Source of the DNA: Oryzisolibacter sp. LB2S
GTDB lineage: Bacteria; Pseudomonadota; Gammaproteobacteria; Burkholderiales; Burkholderiaceae_C
NCBI RefSeq assembly: GCF_040732315.1
Contig: NZ_CP160388.1
Location: 1,513,501 to 1,577,500, forward strand
DNA length: 64,000 nucleotides
Reading direction: 5' to 3'
Under the pieces are notes generated by a model. That model searched no databases. It was not told the origin of the DNA and saw only the letters and a list, made by a program, of their open reading frames with translations. The translations under genes and the position numbers were made by a program. This document shows positions 1-11,406 of this stretch, one piece after another (position 1 is the stretch's first letter; every line of letters begins with the position of its first letter).

Positions 1-57
1 AAGGACCGCGGGCCGAAGTCCGAACCCGCCGAGCCCGAGGAGGCCACGGCCGATTGA
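1..57 (+). CDS. C-terminal end of an unidentified gene (partial)
   Basis: Frame 1 is open from the window edge to a TGA at 55-57 and encodes 18 residues rich in Glu, Ala and Pro, a typical hydrophilic tail. A strong terminator follows 43 bases later, which supports this being the real end of a plus-strand gene. Too little remains to name the product. Confidence 0.45.
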   Translation, partial: KDRGPKSEPAEPEEATAD

Positions 58-100
58 GGGCCGTGAGCCCGGCGCGGCATCTGGCGCCACTCCTCTCCGT

Positions 101-130
101 CACCCCGGCCATGCCGGGGTGTCTTTTTTT
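101..130 (+). terminator. Rho-independent terminator
   Basis: A 9-bp GC-rich stem (101-109 paired with 113-121) with a CAT loop is followed by a run of seven T at 124-130. It ends transcription of the gene entering from the left edge. Confidence 0.85.
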
Positions 131-158
131 GTGGGATGTGGAGGCTCAAGAAGTTTGA

Positions 159-209
159 GCCAAATTGGCCTCCAGCGCCCATCCACAGGGCGTCGGCAGC
201 TATCAAAAT
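159..209 (-). repeat. Dispersed Comamonadaceae-type repeat (TTGATAGCTG family)
   Basis: Read on the minus strand this has the core TTTTGATAGCTG, then a GC-rich imperfect stem, GGGCGCTGGAGGCCAA and an AT end. The same layout recurs at 9765, 15842 and 42071, and inside several genes. This copy lies just downstream of the lytic transglycosylase stop codon. Confidence 0.75.
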
Positions 210-221
210 GAAGTCAATGGG

Positions 222-1571
222 TCAGTCGGGCCGGCCTTGCAGCAGCCGCTCGAGCAGCTCGCGCGTGGCGTAGCCGTCGGCCGGCAGGCCCAGGCTTTGC
301 TGGTAGCGGCGCAGCGCCGCGCGCGTGGCCGGGCCGGCCACGCCGTCGGCGCTGCCGCTGTCGAAGCCCAGGGCGTTGAGCCGTTGCTGCAGGGCCAGCG
401 TCTCCGTGCGCGACAGGGCCTGGAGCGTGCGCGGCCAGGGCGTCACCAGGCCCTGGCCGCCGTCGATCTGGCGCGCCAGCACGCCCACGGCCAGCGCGTA
501 GTTGACCGAGTTGTTGTAGCGCAGCAGGGCGCGGAAGTTGCGCCCCACCAGAATGGCCGGGCCACGCGCGCCGGCGGGCGTGAGGATGGAGGCGCCCTGC
601 AGCGGCGGCAGCGCATCGCCATGGATGGCGCGCACGCCCTCTGCGGCCCAGGCCGCCGCGTCCTTGCGCGCGGCAAGCTCGGCCTGGGCGTAGTCGAAGC
701 CCGCAGGCAGCCGCACCTCCACGCCCCAGGGCTCGCCGCCATGCCAGCCCGAATGCGCGAGGAAGTTGGCCGTGGACGCGATCACGTCGGGCACGCTGCC
801 CCAGATGTCGCGCCGGCCGTCGCCGTCCGCATCGACGGCATGGGCCAGGTAGACGGAGGGCAGAAACTGCGTGTGCCCCATGGCACCGGCCCAGGAGCCC
901 ACGAGCGCGTCGGCGGCGATCTCCCCGCTGTCGACGATGCGCAGCGCCGCCAGCAGCTCGCCGCGCGCCCAGTCCCGGCGGCGCCCGTCATAGGCCAGCG
1001 TGGCCAGCGCATCGATGGTGCCGAAGCTGCCGAAGTTCTGGCCGTAGTTGCTCTCCATGCCCCAGATGGCCGTGATGATGCTGGCCGGTACGCCGTAGCG
1101 CCGCTCGGCCGCCTCCAGGGCCGCCGCGTGCAGGCGCAGCTGCTCGCTGCCCTGGGCCACGCGTTGGGGCGATACGGCGCTGTCCAGATAGGCCCAGGGG
1201 GTGCGCGTGAACTCCGGCTGGGCGCGGTCGGCCTCCAGCACGCGCGGCTGCCACTGTGCCCGCTCCAGCAGGCTGTCCACGGTCTGCTGACGAATGCCGG
1301 CGGCCACGGCCTCCCTCGCAAAGCCCCGCAGCCAGGCGTGAAAGCCCGCGATGGTGCGCGCCAGCTCGCTCGCGCCGGCAGGCTGGGGCTCGGGTGCTTG
1401 CGCGGGCAGGGATGTGGCGGGGGCCGCGGCGGGGGGCGGTGTGCGGGCCGCCGTGGTGGCGGTTGGGGCGGAAGTTGGGGTAGCGGTCGGGGTGTTGGTC
1501 GGGGTGTTGGTGGCGGCGCAGCCGCCCAGGGTTGCGAGCACCAGGGCCGCGGCAGGAATCGGGAAACGCAT
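222..1571 (-). CDS. mltB: MltB-family lytic murein transglycosylase with C-terminal peptidoglycan-binding domain
   Basis: A 449-aa lipoprotein that cleaves the MurNAc-GlcNAc bond of peptidoglycan. The start ATG at 1571 gives a short signal peptide ending in the lipobox LGGC (Cys18). A Thr/Pro-rich linker follows (about 20-60), made of near-repeats. The SLT_2/MltB catalytic domain (about 70-370) contains AIWGMESNYG with the likely catalytic Glu173, and SWAGAMGHTQFLPS. A PG_binding_1 domain closes the protein (about 390-445, LQQRLNALGFDSG). The reading frame stays open upstream across the antisense of sbcB, but the lipobox fixes the start here. It is divergent from sbcB. Confidence 0.93.
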   Translation of the reverse strand: MRFPIPAAALVLATLGGCAATNTPTNTPTATPTSAPTATTAARTPPPAAAPATSLPAQAPEPQPAGASELARTIAGFHAWLRGFAREAVAAGIRQQTVDSLLERAQWQPRVLEADRAQPEFTRTPWAYLDSAVSPQRVAQGSEQLRLHAAALEAAERRYGVPASIITAIWGMESNYGQNFGSFGTIDALATLAYDGRRRDWARGELLAALRIVDSGEIAADALVGSWAGAMGHTQFLPSVYLAHAVDADGDGRRDIWGSVPDVIASTANFLAHSGWHGGEPWGVEVRLPAGFDYAQAELAARKDAAAWAAEGVRAIHGDALPPLQGASILTPAGARGPAILVGRNFRALLRYNNSVNYALAVGVLARQIDGGQGLVTPWPRTLQALSRTETLALQQRLNALGFDSGSADGVAGPATRAALRRYQQSLGLPADGYATRELLERLLQGRPD

Positions 1572-1643
1572 GACCGCAATTGTGCCGGCAGCGTGCATGC
1601 ATACTCGCGTCTGGCCCTGTTTCCGGCTGCAACCGACCCGCCC

Positions 1644-3083
1644 ATGCACACCTTTCTCTGGCACGACTACGAAACCTTTGGCGCCGACACGCGCCGCGAT
1701 CGCCCGGCGCAGTTTGCCGCCATACGCACCGATGCCGAGCTCAACGAGATCGGCACGCCGCTGATGATGTATTGCCGGCCGGCCAACGACTATCTGCCCA
1801 ACCCCGAGTCCTGTCTGATCACCGGCATCACGCCCCAGCTGTGCCTGGAGCAGGGCCTGCCCGAGCATGCCTTCGCCGCGCGCATAGAGGCCGAGCTGGC
1901 GCTGCCCGGCACGATTGGCGTGGGCTACAACACCATACGCTTCGACGACGAGATCACGCGCTTCATGTTCTGGCGCAACCTCATCGACCCCTATGCGCGC
2001 GAATGGCAGAACGAATGCGGCCGCTGGGATCTGCTCGACGTGGCGCGCATGTGCCACGCACTGCGCCCCGACGGCATCGAGTGGCCCGTGGTGGATGGCA
2101 AGCCGAGCTTTCGCCTTGAGCATCTGACGCGCGCCAACGGCCTGGCGCACGAGGCCGCGCACGACGCGCTGTCCGACGTGCGCGCCACGATTGCGCTCGC
2201 GCGTCTGATACGCAGCCGCCAGCCCAGGCTGTTCGACTTTGCCCTGTCCCTGCACAGGAAGGAGCGCGTGGCCGCCGAGCTGCGCCTGCCGGCCACGGCG
2301 CAGACGGCGCGGCCGTTCCTGCATGTCTCGGGCATGTTTGCGGCCGAGCGCGGCTGTCTTGCCGTGATGTGGCCGCTGGCCAGCCACCCCCGGAACAAGA
2401 ACGAACTGCTGGCCTGGGACCTGGCGCATGACCCGGCCGAGCTCACAGCGCTGTCGGCCGACGAGATCCGCCAGCGCCTGTTCACGCGCGCGGCCGATCT
2501 GCCCGAGGGCGTGACGCGCCTGCCGCTCAAGACCGTGCACCTGAACAAGTCGCCCATGGTGGTGGGCAATGTGAACACGCTCACGCCCGCCCTGGCCCAG
2601 CGCTGGGGCCTGGACCTGGCGCAGGCCGCGCGCCATGCCGAGGCCGCGCGCGCCCTGCCCGACATGAGCGCGATCTGGGCCAAGGTGTTCCAGCGGCCGC
2701 AGGAAGAGCCGCTGGACGTGGATCAGGACCTCTATGGCGGCTTTCTGGGCAACGAGGACCGCCGGCGCCTGAACCGCCTGCGCGCCCTGTCGGGGGAGGA
2801 GCTGGCCCACGAGCGTCCGGGCTTTGACGACCCGCGCCTGGCCGAGCTGGTCTGGCGCTACCGCGCGCGCAACTTCCCACAGACCCTGTCGCCCGAGGAG
2901 CAGGAGCGCTGGGAGGCGCACCGCACGGCCATGCTGGTCGAGGGGCAGGGCGGGGGCCTGAGCTTCGACGCACTGTTCGAGCAGCTCGACACCCTGGGCG
3001 CCGAGGCCGAGGACGAGCGCAGCCAGGAGATTCTTGGCGCCGTGTACGACTATGCAGAAAGCATCGCCCCCGGCATGGAGTGA
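1644..3083 (+). CDS. sbcB: Exodeoxyribonuclease I
   Basis: A 479-aa enzyme, close to the roughly 475 aa of E. coli ExoI. It degrades single-stranded DNA 3' to 5' and acts in mismatch repair and recombination. The DEDD exonuclease motif opens the protein (WHDYETFG, Asp8/Glu10). Exo II (NTIRFDDEITRFMFWRN) and Exo III (AHDALSDVRATIALARL) follow, and then the ExoI-specific C-terminal half. The start ATG at 1644 is set by the position of the first motif, since the open frame continues upstream without homology. The end overlaps the start of the downstream sirtuin gene, suggesting co-translation. Confidence 0.95.
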   Translation: MHTFLWHDYETFGADTRRDRPAQFAAIRTDAELNEIGTPLMMYCRPANDYLPNPESCLITGITPQLCLEQGLPEHAFAARIEAELALPGTIGVGYNTIRFDDEITRFMFWRNLIDPYAREWQNECGRWDLLDVARMCHALRPDGIEWPVVDGKPSFRLEHLTRANGLAHEAAHDALSDVRATIALARLIRSRQPRLFDFALSLHRKERVAAELRLPATAQTARPFLHVSGMFAAERGCLAVMWPLASHPRNKNELLAWDLAHDPAELTALSADEIRQRLFTRAADLPEGVTRLPLKTVHLNKSPMVVGNVNTLTPALAQRWGLDLAQAARHAEAARALPDMSAIWAKVFQRPQEEPLDVDQDLYGGFLGNEDRRRLNRLRALSGEELAHERPGFDDPRLAELVWRYRARNFPQTLSPEEQERWEAHRTAMLVEGQGGGLSFDALFEQLDTLGAEAEDERSQEILGAVYDYAESIAPGME

Positions 3084-3945
3084 CCGCGCGGGCGCGCAGG
3101 CGACGCAGGACGCGCAGGAGGCGCAGGAGGCACTTTCGGCCTTTGTGCGCACGCATGCGCGCCTGTTCGTCCTCACCGGCGCGGGCTGCAGCACGGCGGC
3201 GGGCATACCCGACTACCGTGACCAGAACGGCCACTGGAAGCGTCCGCAGCCCGTGACCTACCAGGCCTTCATGGGCGACGAGGCCACGCGCCGGCGCTAC
3301 TGGGCGCGCAGCATGCTGGGCTGGCCGGTGATGGCGCGGGCAAGGCCCGGCGCCGCGCATCACGCACTTGCGCGGCTCGAGCAGGCGGGCCGCATTGCGC
3401 TGCTGCTCACGCAGAACGTGGACGGGCTGCACCGCGCCGCCGGCAACCGGCAGACGCTGGACCTGCACGGCTGCATAGACACCGTGCGCTGCATGCACTG
3501 CGAGGCACGCAGCCCGCGCGCGCAGCTGCAGGCCGAGCTGCTGCGGCGCAATCCCGGCTGGGCCGGGCTGCGGGCGGGCGCGGCCCCCGATGGGGACGCG
3601 GACCTCGAGGGGCGCGATTTCTCCGGCTTCGACGTGCCGGCCTGCGCGCAATGCGGGCGCGGTCCGCTCAAGCCGGACGTGGTGTTCTTCGGCGAAAGCG
3701 TGCCCCGCGCGCGCGTGGACGCCGCCCATGCGGCGCTGGCGCGCTCCGATGCCATGCTCGTGGCCGGCTCATCGCTCATGGTGTTTTCGGGCTACCGCTT
3801 CGTGCTCGAGGCGGTGCGGCGGGGCCTGCCCGTGGCGGCCGTGAACCAGGGGCGCACGCGCGCCGACGATCTGTTGGCCCTGAAGGTGGAGCTGGATGTG
3901 GGCGCGGCCCTGCAGGCCGTGACGCAGGCGCTTCAGGGGTCGTGA
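3052..3945 (+). CDS. NAD-dependent protein deacylase, sirtuin family (SIRT4-like)
   Basis: A 297-aa Sir2-family enzyme that would use NAD+ to remove acyl groups from lysine. Visible motifs are the NAD-binding TGAGCSTAAGIPDYR, the QNVDGLH segment, the catalytic His in DLHGCIDTVRC, and a four-Cys zinc site (CMHC and CAQC). The form of the first motif and the HWKRPQP segment resemble class II (SIRT4/lipoamidase-type) enzymes more than CobB. Start choice is uncertain: ATG at 3052, or TTG at 3034, which has an AGGAG 4 nt upstream. Either overlaps the 3' end of sbcB. The true substrate cannot be read from sequence. Confidence 0.88.
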   Translation: MQKASPPAWSDRAGAQATQDAQEAQEALSAFVRTHARLFVLTGAGCSTAAGIPDYRDQNGHWKRPQPVTYQAFMGDEATRRRYWARSMLGWPVMARARPGAAHHALARLEQAGRIALLLTQNVDGLHRAAGNRQTLDLHGCIDTVRCMHCEARSPRAQLQAELLRRNPGWAGLRAGAAPDGDADLEGRDFSGFDVPACAQCGRGPLKPDVVFFGESVPRARVDAAHAALARSDAMLVAGSSLMVFSGYRFVLEAVRRGLPVAAVNQGRTRADDLLALKVELDVGAALQAVTQALQGS

Positions 3946-3959
3946 CCTGCGGCCTCATG

Positions 3960-3993
3960 AAAAAACCGCCGCAGGCGCAGCCGTGCGGCGGTT
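3960..3993 (-). terminator. Rho-independent terminator of nirS
   Basis: A perfect 10-bp stem (3964-3973 with 3984-3993) is followed on the minus strand by six T (A-run 3960-3965). It lies 46 bases past the nirS stop codon and faces the sirtuin gene. Confidence 0.82.
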
Positions 3994-4038
3994 GGTCATC
4001 CATGCACCCGCATGACGCGGGTGCCGGGGCGGCGTCTA

Positions 4039-5859
<1,821 letters not shown>

Positions 5860-5867
5860 TCAGCGGG

Positions 5868-5918
5868 TTTTCCATACTATACATAGGGTGATTGTGGGCA
5901 TTGTTTGATCTGCAGCAA
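5868..5918 (-). promoter_or_regulatory. FNR/DNR-type (class II) promoter of nirS
   Basis: On the minus strand, TTGCT-GCAG-ATCAA (5918 to 5905) matches the FNR/DNR/NNR consensus TTGAT-N4-ATCAA at 9 of 10 defined bases. A TATAGT -10 element (complement of 5876-5881) lies with its centre 33 bp from the box centre. That is the spacing expected for an activator at -41.5, giving a start near 5870 and a leader of about 95 nt. The site also lies 82 bp upstream of the divergent TonB receptor. Binding itself is inferred. Confidence 0.7.
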
Positions 5919-5999
5919 ATATGTATGGCGCGTTCTTCTTAGCGCAACATCTGACAATTCCCGTCAGTGATCAATGTATATCCATAGGCGGTTCTACCC

Positions 6000-8309
6000 A
6001 TGTATTTTTTGACCCAGGGCAACAAGCGCGTGCCTGCACCGGGGCCCTTGTGCATTCTTGGCATGGCTCTCGCTTGTGCCCATTTCGGCATCCATGCGCA
6101 GACGGCCGGCCGTGCGCACGCGAGCCTGCCGACCGTGGTTGTCAGCTCCGGGCAGAACAATCTGCTGGCCGAGGACCTGCCGCTGACGGCCGATGTGATC
6201 GAGGGCGACAAGCTGGGCGAGCAGCAGACGCACACGCTGCGCCAGGCCCTGCAGGACCTGCCCAACGTGGCGGTGCGCAGCACGCCGGCGCGCGTGGGCG
6301 TGGGCGCGGCGGGCAATGCCTTTGCGCGCGACGGCAACATGGGCATCAACATCCGCGGACTGGGCGGCAACCGCGTGCTGATGACGGTGGATGGCATCCG
6401 CATGCCGCGCAGCTATGTGTCGCGCTCCGCGATGTTCGACCGCGAATACCTGTCGCTCGAGCTGTTCAAGCGCGTGGAGCTGATCCGCGGCCCGGCCGCC
6501 GCGCAGTATGGCGGCGATGGCATGGCCGGCGTGGTGAACTTCATCACCCATGACCCGCAGGACTTCCTCAAGGCCGAGGAGGGCGCCGCGCCCAGGGCCG
6601 TGGGCGGGCGCGTGGCCCTGGGCTGGAGCCAGGACGACCGTGGCTTTGTTGAAACCGGCAGCGTCGCCGGCCGGGCCAGCGACCGCCTGCAATGGATGCT
6701 GACGGCCACGGCGCGCCAGTCCCATGCCCTCGACAACATGGGCAGCAACGCGGCCGACGACAACCGGCGCACGCGCCCCGACCCGACCGACAACCGCGAC
6801 GCGGCCGTGCTGGGCAAGATCGTCTGGAAGCCCGAGGCGCGCCAGCGCCATGTGTTCACCCTGGAGCACACGCAGAAGGACAGCGAGGTGCAGATGCTCT
6901 CGAGCCGTGGCCTCGATGGCCGCACGGGCAACACCATCCTGGGCGAGGACACCGACCTCACGGTGCAGCGCACGCGCGTGGCCTGGGACGCGCGCTTCGG
7001 CGTCACCTCGGACTGGGCCGATCACCTGCGCACCGTGGTGTCGGCGCAGAAGGCCTCGTCGCACCGCCTGGGCAACAGCCATGTGCAGAGGGTCACGCCA
7101 ACGCCAGGCCCGGTCGTGCACCGCGTCCGTGACAACCGCTACGACGAAAGAACCTGGCAGCTCGGCCTGCAGGCGGACAAGGTGCTGCGCTCGGGCGACT
7201 GGGCGCATCGCCTGGTCTATGGCCTGGACTATGTGCGCAGCCGCATCACCAACCTGTATGACGGCCAGGGCGTGGTGGACCCGGCCGAGACCTTCCCGCT
7301 CAAGCGCTTTCCGGACACGCGCGAGACCATGGCGGGCCTGTACCTGCAGGACGAGACCGTGGTCGGCGACTGGACCATCACGCCGGGCCTGCGCATCGAC
7401 CATTTCTCCATCGACGCGACGGGCCAGACGCCGCTGTTTCCGCAGCCGGCGCGCTCGCTGTCGGGCCAGGCCGTGCTGCCCAAGCTGGGCGTGCTCTACC
7501 GCGCCACGCCGGTGTGGAGCGTGTTCGGCCAGTACGCCACGGGCTACCGCGCGCCCGAGCCGGGCCAGCTCAACGACCGCTTCCAGCTCAAGGTGGGGCC
7601 GCTGAACAACGTGGTCATCCCCAACCCCGACCTCAGGCCCGAGCGCAGCCGAGGGCTGGAGCTGGGCCTGCGCGGCCGCATGGAGCGGCTGAACCTGGAT
7701 CTGGTGGCGTTCGATACGCGCTACTCCAACCTGATCGAGGATGCGCGCCTGATCGGGCAGACCTACACCGGAGCGCTGCTCACGCAGAACACGTTCCAGA
7801 CCGTGAACATTGCGCGGGCGCGCATCTACGGCCTGGAGTTCAAGGGCGGCTACGACTGGGGCAGCGTGGGCGAGGGGCGCCTGCGCACCACGCTGGCCTA
7901 TGGCCTGACGCGCGGCACCGACAGGACGAGCGGGCGGCCGCTGAACTCGGTCACGCCGGCGCAGCTGTCCCTGGGCCTGCGCTACGACACCGCGCCCTGG
8001 AGCCTGTATGCCGACCTGCGCCACTACGCGGCCAAGCGCGAGGGCGACATCGACCGCGACTCCATAGGCAACTACGACAACGGCAAGAAGATCGTGCAGT
8101 TCGCGCCCTCCGCAGTCACCACGCTGGACCTGGGCGCGCAGTGGCGCATCACGCGCGGCGTGCGCCTGAATGTGGCGCTGAACAACCTGACCGACCGCAA
8201 GTACTGGATGTGGCCGGACGTGTACGGCAAGGCCGTCACCGACCCCGTGCTCGACGCCTACACCCAGCCCGGGCGCAATGCGCGGGTGTCGCTGGTGGTG
8301 GATTTCTGA
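6000..8309 (+). CDS. TonB-dependent outer-membrane receptor, heme/hemoglobin type
   Basis: A 769-aa outer-membrane barrel, probably for heme uptake. It has an N-terminal signal (to about residue 36), a TonB-box-like TVVVS, a plug domain (about 45-180; MGINIRGLGGNRVLMTVDG, VELIRGPAAAQYGGDGMAGV) and a 22-strand barrel. Family marks of heme receptors are YRAPEPGQLN, NPDLRPERS and the end block NLTDRKYWMWPDVYG ... YTQPGRN. The His that most heme receptors carry between the FRAP and NPNL boxes is not present here, so the ligand may differ or be bound differently. It shares a 224-bp promoter region with nirS. A copper or other siderophore role is less likely from these motifs. Confidence 0.82.
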   Translation: MYFLTQGNKRVPAPGPLCILGMALACAHFGIHAQTAGRAHASLPTVVVSSGQNNLLAEDLPLTADVIEGDKLGEQQTHTLRQALQDLPNVAVRSTPARVGVGAAGNAFARDGNMGINIRGLGGNRVLMTVDGIRMPRSYVSRSAMFDREYLSLELFKRVELIRGPAAAQYGGDGMAGVVNFITHDPQDFLKAEEGAAPRAVGGRVALGWSQDDRGFVETGSVAGRASDRLQWMLTATARQSHALDNMGSNAADDNRRTRPDPTDNRDAAVLGKIVWKPEARQRHVFTLEHTQKDSEVQMLSSRGLDGRTGNTILGEDTDLTVQRTRVAWDARFGVTSDWADHLRTVVSAQKASSHRLGNSHVQRVTPTPGPVVHRVRDNRYDERTWQLGLQADKVLRSGDWAHRLVYGLDYVRSRITNLYDGQGVVDPAETFPLKRFPDTRETMAGLYLQDETVVGDWTITPGLRIDHFSIDATGQTPLFPQPARSLSGQAVLPKLGVLYRATPVWSVFGQYATGYRAPEPGQLNDRFQLKVGPLNNVVIPNPDLRPERSRGLELGLRGRMERLNLDLVAFDTRYSNLIEDARLIGQTYTGALLTQNTFQTVNIARARIYGLEFKGGYDWGSVGEGRLRTTLAYGLTRGTDRTSGRPLNSVTPAQLSLGLRYDTAPWSLYADLRHYAAKREGDIDRDSIGNYDNGKKIVQFAPSAVTTLDLGAQWRITRGVRLNVALNNLTDRKYWMWPDVYGKAVTDPVLDAYTQPGRNARVSLVVDF

Positions 8310-8367
8310 TGCCGGCGCGCGGCGCCGACCCCGCGCAGCCGGGCGCAGGGGCCGCGCGTGCGGTGGC

Positions 8368-8997
8368 TCACTTGGTGCCGAAGATGCGGTCGCCCGCGTC
8401 ACCCAGGCCCGGCAGTATGTAGCCGTGGTCGTTGAGCTCGCGGTCGATGGCGGCGGTGTAGATGGGCACGTCGGGGTGGGCCTGCTGCATGGTGGCCACG
8501 CCCTCGGGCGCGGCCAGCAGGCAGACGAACTTGACCGAGCGCGGCTTGAGCTGCTTGATGCGCTCGACGGCGGCAGCGGCCGAGTTGCCGGTGGCGAGCA
8601 TGGGGTCGACCACGATCACGTCGCGCTCGCTCATCTCGGACGGCATCTTGAAGTAGTACTCCACGGGCTGCAGCGTCGCCGGGTCGCGGTACAGGCCGAT
8701 ATGGCCTATGCGCGCGCCGGGCACGACGTTGAGCATGCCGTCGAGAAAGCCGTTGCCCGCGCGCAGTATGGAGACCAGCACCAGCTTCTTGCCGTCGATG
8801 ACCTTGGCGGTCATGGTCTCGAGCGGGGTTTCGATCTGCACGTCCTGCAGCGGCATGTCGCGCGTGACCTCGTAGGCCATGAGGGTGGACAGCTCGCCGA
8901 GCAGGCGGCGAAAGCTGTTGGTGCTGGCGTCCTTCTTGCGCATCAGCGTCAGCTTGTGCTGCACCAGCGGGTGGGTGATGACGTGGACGTTGCTCAT
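8368..8997 (-). CDS. upp: Uracil phosphoribosyltransferase
   Basis: A 209-aa cytosolic pyrimidine-salvage enzyme that makes UMP from uracil and PRPP. The PRPP-binding loop [11 protein letters not shown], the block [12 protein letters not shown] and the C-terminal uracil-binding [13 protein letters not shown] are all present, and length matches the family (about 208 aa). The ATG at 8997 starts the typical [16 protein letters not shown]. The gene is convergent with the TonB receptor (58 bp between stops) and 50 bp downstream of the GST gene on the same strand. Confidence 0.96.
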   Translation of the reverse strand: MSNVHVITHPLVQHKLTLMRKKDASTNSFRRLLGELSTLMAYEVTRDMPLQDVQIETPLETMTAKVIDGKKLVLVSILRAGNGFLDGMLNVVPGARIGHIGLYRDPATLQPVEYYFKMPSEMSERDVIVVDPMLATGNSAAAAVERIKQLKPRSVKFVCLLAAPEGVATMQQAHPDVPIYTAAIDRELNDHGYILPGLGDAGDRIFGTK

Positions 8998-9047
8998 GGG
9001 CGGGGGCCTCTTTTCTGTGCGGTGGCGGGTGATGGGGTGGTGGGTTG

Positions 9048-9755
9048 TCAGGTGCGCGGCCGTACCGTGCTCGCATCCTGGCCGAACAGGTGTTTCCTGG
9101 CGGCTTTGTCCACGGTCGGGGCGCTGTGGATGGACTGGGCCAGGGCATAGGCGCGTTCGGTCGCGGGGCGGCTGCGGATGCGCTCGAACCAGGCGGCCAG
9201 ATGCGGGAAGTCCGCCAGGCTCTGGCGCTGGCGCTCGTGCGGCACGATCCAGGGGTAGCAGGCCATGTCGGCGATGGAATAGTCGCCCGCAATGAAGGCG
9301 CGCCCGTCGGCCAGATGCCGGTCGAGCACGCCGTACAGGCGCGCGGTTTCCTTCACATAGCGCTCGATGGCGTAGGCGATGGGCTCGGGCGCGTACTGCA
9401 CGAAATGGTGGTTCTGCCCGGCCATGGGGCCCAGGCCTCCCATCTGCCAGAACAGCCATTGCAGCGCCTCGTTGCGCCCGCGCAGGTCCTGCGGGATGAA
9501 GCGGCCGGTCTTGTCGGCCAGGTACAGCAGGATGGCGCCCGATTCGAACACCGACAGTGGTGAGCCGCCATCGGCCGGCGCCTGGTCGACGATGGCCGGG
9601 ATGCGGTTGTTCGGTGCGATGCGCAGGAAGTCGGGTGCGAACTGCTCGCCCCGTCCGATGTTCACCGGGTGGATGCGGTAGGGCAGGCCCGACTCCTCCA
9701 GGAACAGCGTGATCTTGTGGCCGTTGGGCGTGGTCCAGTAGTACAGGTCGATCAT
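9048..9755 (-). CDS. yfcG: Glutathione S-transferase family protein, YfcG/YghU-like disulfide reductase
   Basis: A 235-aa protein with an N-terminal thioredoxin-like GST domain (about 1-85: [47 protein letters not shown]) and an all-helical C-terminal domain (about 95-205, including [14 protein letters not shown]). The opening with TPNG and no catalytic Tyr/Cys is that of the Nu-class enzymes, which reduce disulfides with bound glutathione. The symbol is by similarity only. It lies upstream of upp on the same strand. Confidence 0.85.
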   Translation of the reverse strand: MIDLYYWTTPNGHKITLFLEESGLPYRIHPVNIGRGEQFAPDFLRIAPNNRIPAIVDQAPADGGSPLSVFESGAILLYLADKTGRFIPQDLRGRNEALQWLFWQMGGLGPMAGQNHHFVQYAPEPIAYAIERYVKETARLYGVLDRHLADGRAFIAGDYSIADMACYPWIVPHERQRQSLADFPHLAAWFERIRSRPATERAYALAQSIHSAPTVDKAARKHLFGQDASTVRPRT

Positions 9756-9764
9756 GAGAAACTC

Positions 9765-9825
9765 ACAAAAACCATAGCTGCCAGCGCTTGCGGGACGGGC
9801 GCTGGGGCCACTTTTTGCTTGAAAT
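9765..9825 (+). repeat. Dispersed Comamonadaceae-type repeat
   Basis: Core CATAGCTGCCAGCGCTTG, then a complementary GGGCGCTGGGGCC and an AT-rich end (TTTTTGCTTGAAAT). The arms CCAGCGC and GCGCTGG pair as a stem. It fills nearly all the space between the ATPase stop (9829) and the GST start (9755). Confidence 0.8.
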
Positions 9826-9828
9826 TGC

Positions 9829-11334
9829 TCAGCGCCTCTTGCCGCCGAAGATGCCGCCGAGCACGCCGCGCAGAATCTCCCTGCCCAGGCTGGTGCCCAT
9901 GGTGCGCACGGCGGACTTGGCCATGGTCTGCACCAGGCCGTCCTTCTTGCCGCCGCGCGGGCCGGTGCTGCCGAACAGTACGTCGTTCAGGCCGTCCATC
10001 AGCCCGCCGCCCTCGGGCTGGGCCTGGCCCTGGCGGGCCGCGGCGTTGCCGGCCGCCTCGTCGGCGCGGCCGCGCAGCTTCTCGTAGGCAGACTCGCGGT
10101 CCACGGGCTGGTCGTAGGTGCCGGCGACGAGCGAGCCCGCGAGCAGGGCGCGCCGCTCGCCATCCGTGATCGGGCCGATCTGGCTGCCCGGGGGCAGCAC
10201 GTAGACGCGCTCGGTCTCGCTCGGGCGCCCCTTGGCGTCGAGAAAGCTCACGAGCGCCTCGCCCACGGCCAGCTCGGTGATGGCGGCCTCGATGTCCAGG
10301 CCCGCCTTCGGGCGCATGGTGGTGGCCGTGGCCTTCACGGCCTTCTGGTCGCGCGGGGTGAAGGCGCGCAGCGCGTGCTGCACGCGGTTGCCCAGCTGGG
10401 CCAGCACGCTGTCGGGGATGTCGAGCGGGTTCTGCGTCACGAAGTACACGCCCACGCCCTTGGAGCGCACCAGGCGCACGACGAGCTCGATGCGCTCGAC
10501 GAGCACCTTGGGCGCCTCGTTGAACAAGAGGTGGGCCTCGTCGAAGAAGAACACGAGCTTGGGCTGCTCGGGGTCGCCGATCTCGGGCAGCTGCTCGAAC
10601 AGCTCGGACAGCATCCACAGCAGAAAGGTGGCATACAGGCGCGGCGAATTCATGAGTCTGTCGGCCGCGAGGATGTTGATCACGCCACGGCCGTCCACGG
10701 TCTGCATGAAGTCCTCGATGTTGAGCATGGGCTCGCCGAAGAACTGGTCGCCGCCCTGGGACTCGATGGCCAGCAGGCCGCGCTGTATGGCGCCCACGCT
10801 GGCGCTGCTGATGTTGCCGTACTCGGTGGTGAACTCCTTGGCGTTGTCGCCCACGTAGGTGAGCATGGCGCGCAGGTCCTTGAGATCGAGCAGCAGCAGG
10901 CCGTTGTCGTCGGCGATCTTGAACACCAGGTTGAGCACGCCGAGCTGCGTCTCGTTCAGATTGAGCATGCGCCCGAGCAAGAGCGGCCCCATGTCCGAGA
11001 TGGTGGCGCGCACCGGGTGGCCCTGGCTTCCGAACACGTCCCACAGCGTCGTGGGGCAGGCAATGGGTTCGGGCAGGGGCAGGCCGCGCTCGGTCAGCAC
11101 CTTGGCCAGCTTGTCGCCCACGCTGCCCTTCTGGCTGATGCCCGTGAGGTCGCCCTTGACGTCGGCCATGAACACGGGCACGCCGATGCGCGAGAACTGT
11201 TCGGCAAGCTGCTGCAGCGTCACCGTCTTGCCCGTGCCCGTGGCGCCCGTGATCAGGCCATGGCGGTTGGCCAGGCCCGGCAGCAGGTGGCATTGGGTGG
11301 AGTCGCGCTGTGCAATCAATAGGGGTTCGGCCAT
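9829..11334 (-). CDS. yjgR: HerA/DUF853-type ATPase (YjgR-like)
   Basis: A 501-aa P-loop ATPase of the HerA/FtsK superfamily (DUF853). Walker A is GATGTGKT near residue 30, and the acidic Walker B is [12 protein letters not shown] near 250. The block [28 protein letters not shown] is the typical sensor/arginine-finger region. The last 90 residues are low-complexity and Gly-rich, ending GGIFGGKRR. The biological role of the family is not established. It is divergent from yebC. Confidence 0.88.
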   Translation of the reverse strand: MAEPLLIAQRDSTQCHLLPGLANRHGLITGATGTGKTVTLQQLAEQFSRIGVPVFMADVKGDLTGISQKGSVGDKLAKVLTERGLPLPEPIACPTTLWDVFGSQGHPVRATISDMGPLLLGRMLNLNETQLGVLNLVFKIADDNGLLLLDLKDLRAMLTYVGDNAKEFTTEYGNISSASVGAIQRGLLAIESQGGDQFFGEPMLNIEDFMQTVDGRGVINILAADRLMNSPRLYATFLLWMLSELFEQLPEIGDPEQPKLVFFFDEAHLLFNEAPKVLVERIELVVRLVRSKGVGVYFVTQNPLDIPDSVLAQLGNRVQHALRAFTPRDQKAVKATATTMRPKAGLDIEAAITELAVGEALVSFLDAKGRPSETERVYVLPPGSQIGPITDGERRALLAGSLVAGTYDQPVDRESAYEKLRGRADEAAGNAAARQGQAQPEGGGLMDGLNDVLFGSTGPRGGKKDGLVQTMAKSAVRTMGTSLGREILRGVLGGIFGGKRR

Positions 11335-11406
11335 GGCGGTCTGGAGAGAGTGAGAGTCAAAAGTAAAATCCCGGCCGCAAGATTAAATCAATCAAAGGAC
11401 TCTGCA

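Noticed and set aside
1572..3206. Upstream extension of the mltB frame (994-aa minus-strand frame)
   Set aside because: It runs antisense to exonuclease I and has no homology; the lipobox start at 1571 is clear.
5950..5980. Second FNR-like site near the TonB receptor start
   Set aside because: TGATCA and a CTGAC/GTCAG inverted repeat are present, but the TTGAT-N4-ATCAA pattern has three mismatches in one half.
5994..8402. 802-aa minus-strand frame opposite the TonB receptor
   Set aside because: Antisense shadow; it also crosses the nirS/receptor control region and has no recognisable motif.
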